From Candidatus Methylomirabilis sp. (lineage in GTDB: Bacteria > Methylomirabilota > Methylomirabilia > Methylomirabilales > Methylomirabilaceae): DNA of 64,000 bases. The notes under the pieces are model-generated. The model was not told the origin of the DNA. It worked only from the letters and a program-made list of their open reading frames with translations, and did no database searches. This document shows, in pieces, positions 61,369 to 64,000 of the stretch. Both the position numbers and the translations under genes were made by a program. The first letter of the stretch is position 1. Each line of letters begins with the position of its first letter. The DNA lies in NCBI RefSeq assembly GCF_028716865.1, contig NZ_JAQUOY010000012.1, forward strand, positions 1 through 64,000, in the 5' to 3' direction.

Positions 61369-61608
61369 TCACTTCAGCGATTTCTTGATATCGTCCCACA
61401 TGGCGCCTGTGGCTGTTCCTACCGCGCCGCCCACAATGGCGCCGGTAGTCGGGCTACCGGCCATGGCGCCTATCGCAGCCCCACCGGCCGCGCCGATGGC
61501 GCCTCCGCTCAAGGCGCGCTGCTGGCGCGTTGACATTCCGGCGCACCCGGTAGTCAGCGCGAGCATAAGTACCGCTAGAGCAATCCTTTTTGACGTAGCT
61601 CTACTCAT
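61369..61608 (-). CDS. Glycine-zipper lipoprotein
   Basis: A 79-residue outer-membrane-type lipoprotein: signal with lipobox LTTGC (about 17-21), then a glycine-zipper segment (SGGAIGAAGGAAIGAMAGSP, GAIVGGAVGTATGAM) and a short basic tail. ATG 61608 follows AAGGAGG. Such proteins sit in the envelope and are often stress-induced; the exact role is unknown. A strong terminator follows. Confidence 0.85.
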   Translation of the reverse strand: MSRATSKRIALAVLMLALTTGCAGMSTRQQRALSGGAIGAAGGAAIGAMAGSPTTGAIVGGAVGTATGAMWDDIKKSLK

Positions 61609-61650
61609 CGGGTTCACCTCCTTGTGTCGAGATGGCCTCATGTGTCGATG

Positions 61651-62031
61651 TTATCTGGCCATTGAACACATATGTAAGAGTTCATTCAACTTGAGGGGCT
61701 TTGGAAGTACCCGTGTAATTCCTGCCCGTACCACCGCTTCAGTGTCAAGCGTGTAGGCGTCTCCCGTAATGAGGAAAATGGGGATAGCAGGGTTCGTCTG
61801 GCGTACGATCGTTGCCATCTCCAAGCCGCTCATACCCGGCATCCGAAAGTCCGATAAGATAATATCGAAGTGACACGTATTCAAGACATTCAGTCCGGCG
61901 TGACCGTCTTGCGCCGTCTTCACCTCGAAGCCCAGTTGCTCAAGAAAGTCTGCCAACAACTCCCGGAGTAAAGGATCGTCATCCACGATCAGGACCTTCT
62001 GCCTTACATTGTTTAACCGCTGCGCACTCAC
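61651..62031 (-). CDS. Single-domain response regulator (receiver only)
   Basis: A 126-residue CheY-like receiver: acidic pocket D17-D19 (VLIVDDDP), phospho-acceptor D61 (ILSDFRMPG), switch T in LITGDA and K in LPKPL. There is no output domain, so it acts by protein contact or as a phosphate relay. The start is GTG 62031 with GGGGAGAAG upstream. The histidine kinase at the window end is the obvious candidate partner, separated by one lipoprotein gene. I see nothing in the 281-bp gap 62032-62312. Confidence 0.9.
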   Translation of the reverse strand: MSAQRLNNVRQKVLIVDDDPLLRELLADFLEQLGFEVKTAQDGHAGLNVLNTCHFDIILSDFRMPGMSGLEMATIVRQTNPAIPIFLITGDAYTLDTEAVVRAGITRVLPKPLKLNELLHMCSMAR

Positions 62032-62312
62032 TGTCTTCTCCCCCTTCTTTCTTGAGGAAGAGCAAACGACATGCCAGGAATCTGACCTTGATCAAGGCAA
62101 CGAATGAACCCTATATAACCAGCGAGTTACGCCACCGAATCTCATATCCGCTTGCCTCAGCCGTTTCTTACGGGAAGTCGAAACGAGGAGGTGGCTAGTA
62201 ATTTTTTCTCGGGCAATGGGACAGGGAGAGGCGCCGAATGGTCTGAATTGCAGGGGTTGTCGCGCCTGAAGGGGGGCAAACCGGGGCAGTGCGAGGGGGT
62301 AATTTTTACTTG

Positions 62313-62720
62313 TTAACGAACCATCTTGGAAAGTTCATCGGAAAGGACGTGCGCTTTCTGACCTAAATTCATGGCTCGTTGAAGGTCCTTCGTCGTAAGC
62401 GCCTCTCTGGCCTGTGTGAGAAAGCTGTGAATGGTTTGGTAGGTCTCCCATTGGTCAGACCTCAGCTTCTGCCGGTCGATTGACAGTAGGGTTCGCTCGA
62501 CTCTCTGGATCGTAGCATTGACCTCCTCCGTCAGTTGAATCTCACGATCAGAGCTTACCTGAGGGGATAAGCGTAGTGGTGGCGACGCCGGACGCGCGGG
62601 GACGTGTGGCGAAGGGGTCGGCGTGAAAGCCGCTTTAATCTGGGCGCAGCCAGCCACCAGCAAGAGGCACAAAAATGCGACGATCGTCCGCGAAGCCACC
62701 ACCACTGGGATTTCTCTCAT
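62313..62720 (-). CDS. Lipoprotein of unknown function
   Basis: A 135-residue exported lipoprotein: signal with lipobox LLVAGC (about 20-25), a Pro-rich linker (PTPSPHVPARPASPPLRL), then a helical domain (TIQRVERTLLSIDRQKLRSD, LQRAMNLGQKAHVLSDELSK). It lies 6 bp after the histidine-kinase gene, so the two are co-transcribed; a role in sensing or in the envelope is possible. I do not recognise the family. Confidence 0.75.
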   Translation of the reverse strand: MREIPVVVASRTIVAFLCLLLVAGCAQIKAAFTPTPSPHVPARPASPPLRLSPQVSSDREIQLTEEVNATIQRVERTLLSIDRQKLRSDQWETYQTIHSFLTQAREALTTKDLQRAMNLGQKAHVLSDELSKMVR

Positions 62721-62726
62721 CCTGGA

Positions 62727-64000
62727 CTAGGTTATGGGAAAAGTAACCGTCATCGTTGTCCCTTGTCCAATCTTCGAGTCAACCTCGACGCTACCCCCAT
62801 GCATCTGGACGATTCGGTAGACCAGTGAAAGCCCGATCCCGTTCCCGTCCGGCTTGGTAGTGTAGTAGAGACGGAATATCTTGTCGAGGTCTTCGGCGGC
62901 GATCCCTATCCCTTGATCGATGACGTGTGCGCGGGTCACGCCCTCAGCAGTTTGGTCTGTTGCAAGGGTTACCGTGCCGCCATCGGGCATTGCCTGGCAA
63001 GCATTCAATATCAGATTGAGGAAGGCCTGCTGAAGCAACTCCGGATCGCCGTTGATGAGGGGGAGTCCGTCGTCAAGCCGAAAGGCGAATGTGATTCGAC
63101 GTGTTGCCCCTTGCGCATCGGTCGTCTGAGCGACCTCCTGGAGCAGTGTGTTCAGGTCCAGAGGGCGAAGCTCAAGCGTCTGAGGACGGACAAACCGGAG
63201 AAAACCTTGCACCACACGATCAAGGCGGTGAACCACTCCTCCGAGGAATGCCAGGCTCTGGGCTACCTCTTCCGGAGGATCGTTCAGTTTCTGTTTCAAC
63301 AGTTCCAAGTGGATGATCATGGCATTCAACGGATTCTTGATTTCATGGGCAACGCTCGAGGTGAGCTTCCCAAGGTCGGCAAGTTTCCGTGAGTAGTCTA
63401 CGAGTGATTGAATCTGCCGGAGTGGTTCAGTATTCTTGAGAAGGATCATCCCTCCGACGACACCATCCCTGTCGAGTACTGGATAGACGGAGGCCAAAAC
63501 ATCAAGAGGGACGTCGCGGTCTCCCCCCATCTGAAGCGTCAGGTTCCGCACGGGCTGCTGCCGCCGAAAACTCTCGGCCACTGCCTCGGTTAAGGGGTGA
63601 GCCTCCCCCAGGATATGCGCCAACGATTGACCGGCAGCGTTCATCAGTGGGCGAGCCAGCAGTGCCTCGGCCACCGGATTAGCGAAAATGATCGCCCGCT
63701 CTTTATTCAAAAGGATGAGGGCGTCTTCCAGATGGTGAACGATCCCTTCCAGCCGGGCTTTTTCGTTTATGAGGGAGGACCGGTCCTCCTGAATCTGGCG
63801 TCCCAAAAGGTTGAGCTTCGCGGCGATCTGCCCGACTTCATCGTGACGATCGAACGCAACAGGGGTATCGAACTCGCCGCGCGCCATCCGATCGACTCCT
63901 TGGGCAATTTGACGTAACGGCGCCACCACCAGGTTCGAGAGGACAAAGGCCACAACCCAGGCAAGCGGGAAAGCGAGTACCGCCAGCAGTAGACTCTTCC
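62727..64000 (-). CDS. Membrane sensor histidine kinase (HAMP-PAS-HisKA), 5' end outside window
   Basis: At least 424 codons are visible and the frame stays open to the window edge. From the N-terminal side: a TM helix (KSLLLAVLAFPLAWVVAFVL), a HAMP linker (ARGEFDTPVAFDRHDEVGQI), a PAS-like domain, HisKA with phospho-acceptor H in SSVAHEIKNPLNAM, and an HATPase domain (NLILNACQAMPDGG, DQGIGI, GNGIGLSLV). It resembles NtrB/AtoS-type kinases that pair with sigma-54 regulators, but the nearest response regulator here has only a receiver domain. The sensory domain is beyond the window. Confidence 0.92.
   Translation of the reverse strand, partial: KSLLLAVLAFPLAWVVAFVLSNLVVAPLRQIAQGVDRMARGEFDTPVAFDRHDEVGQIAAKLNLLGRQIQEDRSSLINEKARLEGIVHHLEDALILLNKERAIIFANPVAEALLARPLMNAAGQSLAHILGEAHPLTEAVAESFRRQQPVRNLTLQMGGDRDVPLDVLASVYPVLDRDGVVGGMILLKNTEPLRQIQSLVDYSRKLADLGKLTSSVAHEIKNPLNAMIIHLELLKQKLNDPPEEVAQSLAFLGGVVHRLDRVVQGFLRFVRPQTLELRPLDLNTLLQEVAQTTDAQGATRRITFAFRLDDGLPLINGDPELLQQAFLNLILNACQAMPDGGTVTLATDQTAEGVTRAHVIDQGIGIAAEDLDKIFRLYYTTKPDGNGIGLSLVYRIVQMHGGSVEVDSKIGQGTTMTVTFPIT

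Noticed and set aside
1-64000. CRISPR array
   Set aside because: I saw no regularly spaced direct repeats with unique spacers; the repeats found are dispersed or paired.

Overview
The window is a GC-rich bacterial chromosome segment, most likely from an NC10-type organism (Candidatus Methylomirabilis or a relative). This rests on overall gene content, a heavy investment in copper and other metal handling, and a decayed quinol nitric-oxide-reductase/NO-dismutase-like gene at 39808-40290. No 16S rRNA or methane monooxygenase gene is present, so the assignment is an inference.

Left part (1-27400), almost all on the minus strand: a VapBC-type toxin-antitoxin pair, an OprP/OprO-type porin, cobalamin-dependent methionine synthase (metH, the only plus-strand gene here), then a long metal-handling locus. 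In transcription order (right to left) that locus holds a small secreted protein; an RND efflux trio (czcCBA type); a small membrane protein; an outer-membrane protein; copC and copD; a second type of small membrane protein; an excisionase-type HTH protein; a paralogue of the first small membrane protein; exbB-exbD-tonB; a FecA-like TonB receptor; a PepSY-TM/Asp-box protein; an OprC/NosA-like copper receptor; and an SmbP-like metal-binding protein. Each of the two receptor genes is preceded by the same structured leader of about 140 nt, which can be drawn in two mutually exclusive pairings. This is the best candidate in the window for an undescribed regulatory element.

Middle part (27400-40700): a housekeeping operon on the minus strand (Mut7-C RNase, fmt, rsmB, PASTA protein) has been split by two inserted segments. 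A 7 kb plus-strand island (SDR, GT4-GH99 fusion, nucleotidyltransferase-like protein, GT2, HprK-like kinase) sits between rsmB and fmt, flanked by a direct repeat of about 295 bp made of the fmt 3' end plus the rsmB 5' end. A second segment (secreted propeller-like protein and qNOR/NOD pseudogene) sits outside Mut7-C, flanked by copies of the Mut7-C 5' region. The same theme recurs at 48308-50512, where GIY-YIG and HigBA genes lie between meaB and a second copy of the meaB 3' end.

Right part (40700-64000): two unrecognised proteins, a PhnB-like protein, a single-Cache protein, a haem-binding cytochrome-like protein, a MOSC protein, a CoA-thioester operon (acyl-CoA dehydrogenase, MeaB GTPase, two CoA-transferase subunits), MsrPQ, a decayed ECF sigma factor, PBP1A, tRNA-Glu and tRNA-Arg with an integrase relic and an att-like copy of the tRNA-Glu 3' end between them, a phnDCEE-type ABC transporter that may carry an oxyanion such as selenate, and a signalling cluster (glycine-zipper lipoprotein, receiver protein, lipoprotein, histidine kinase cut by the window end).
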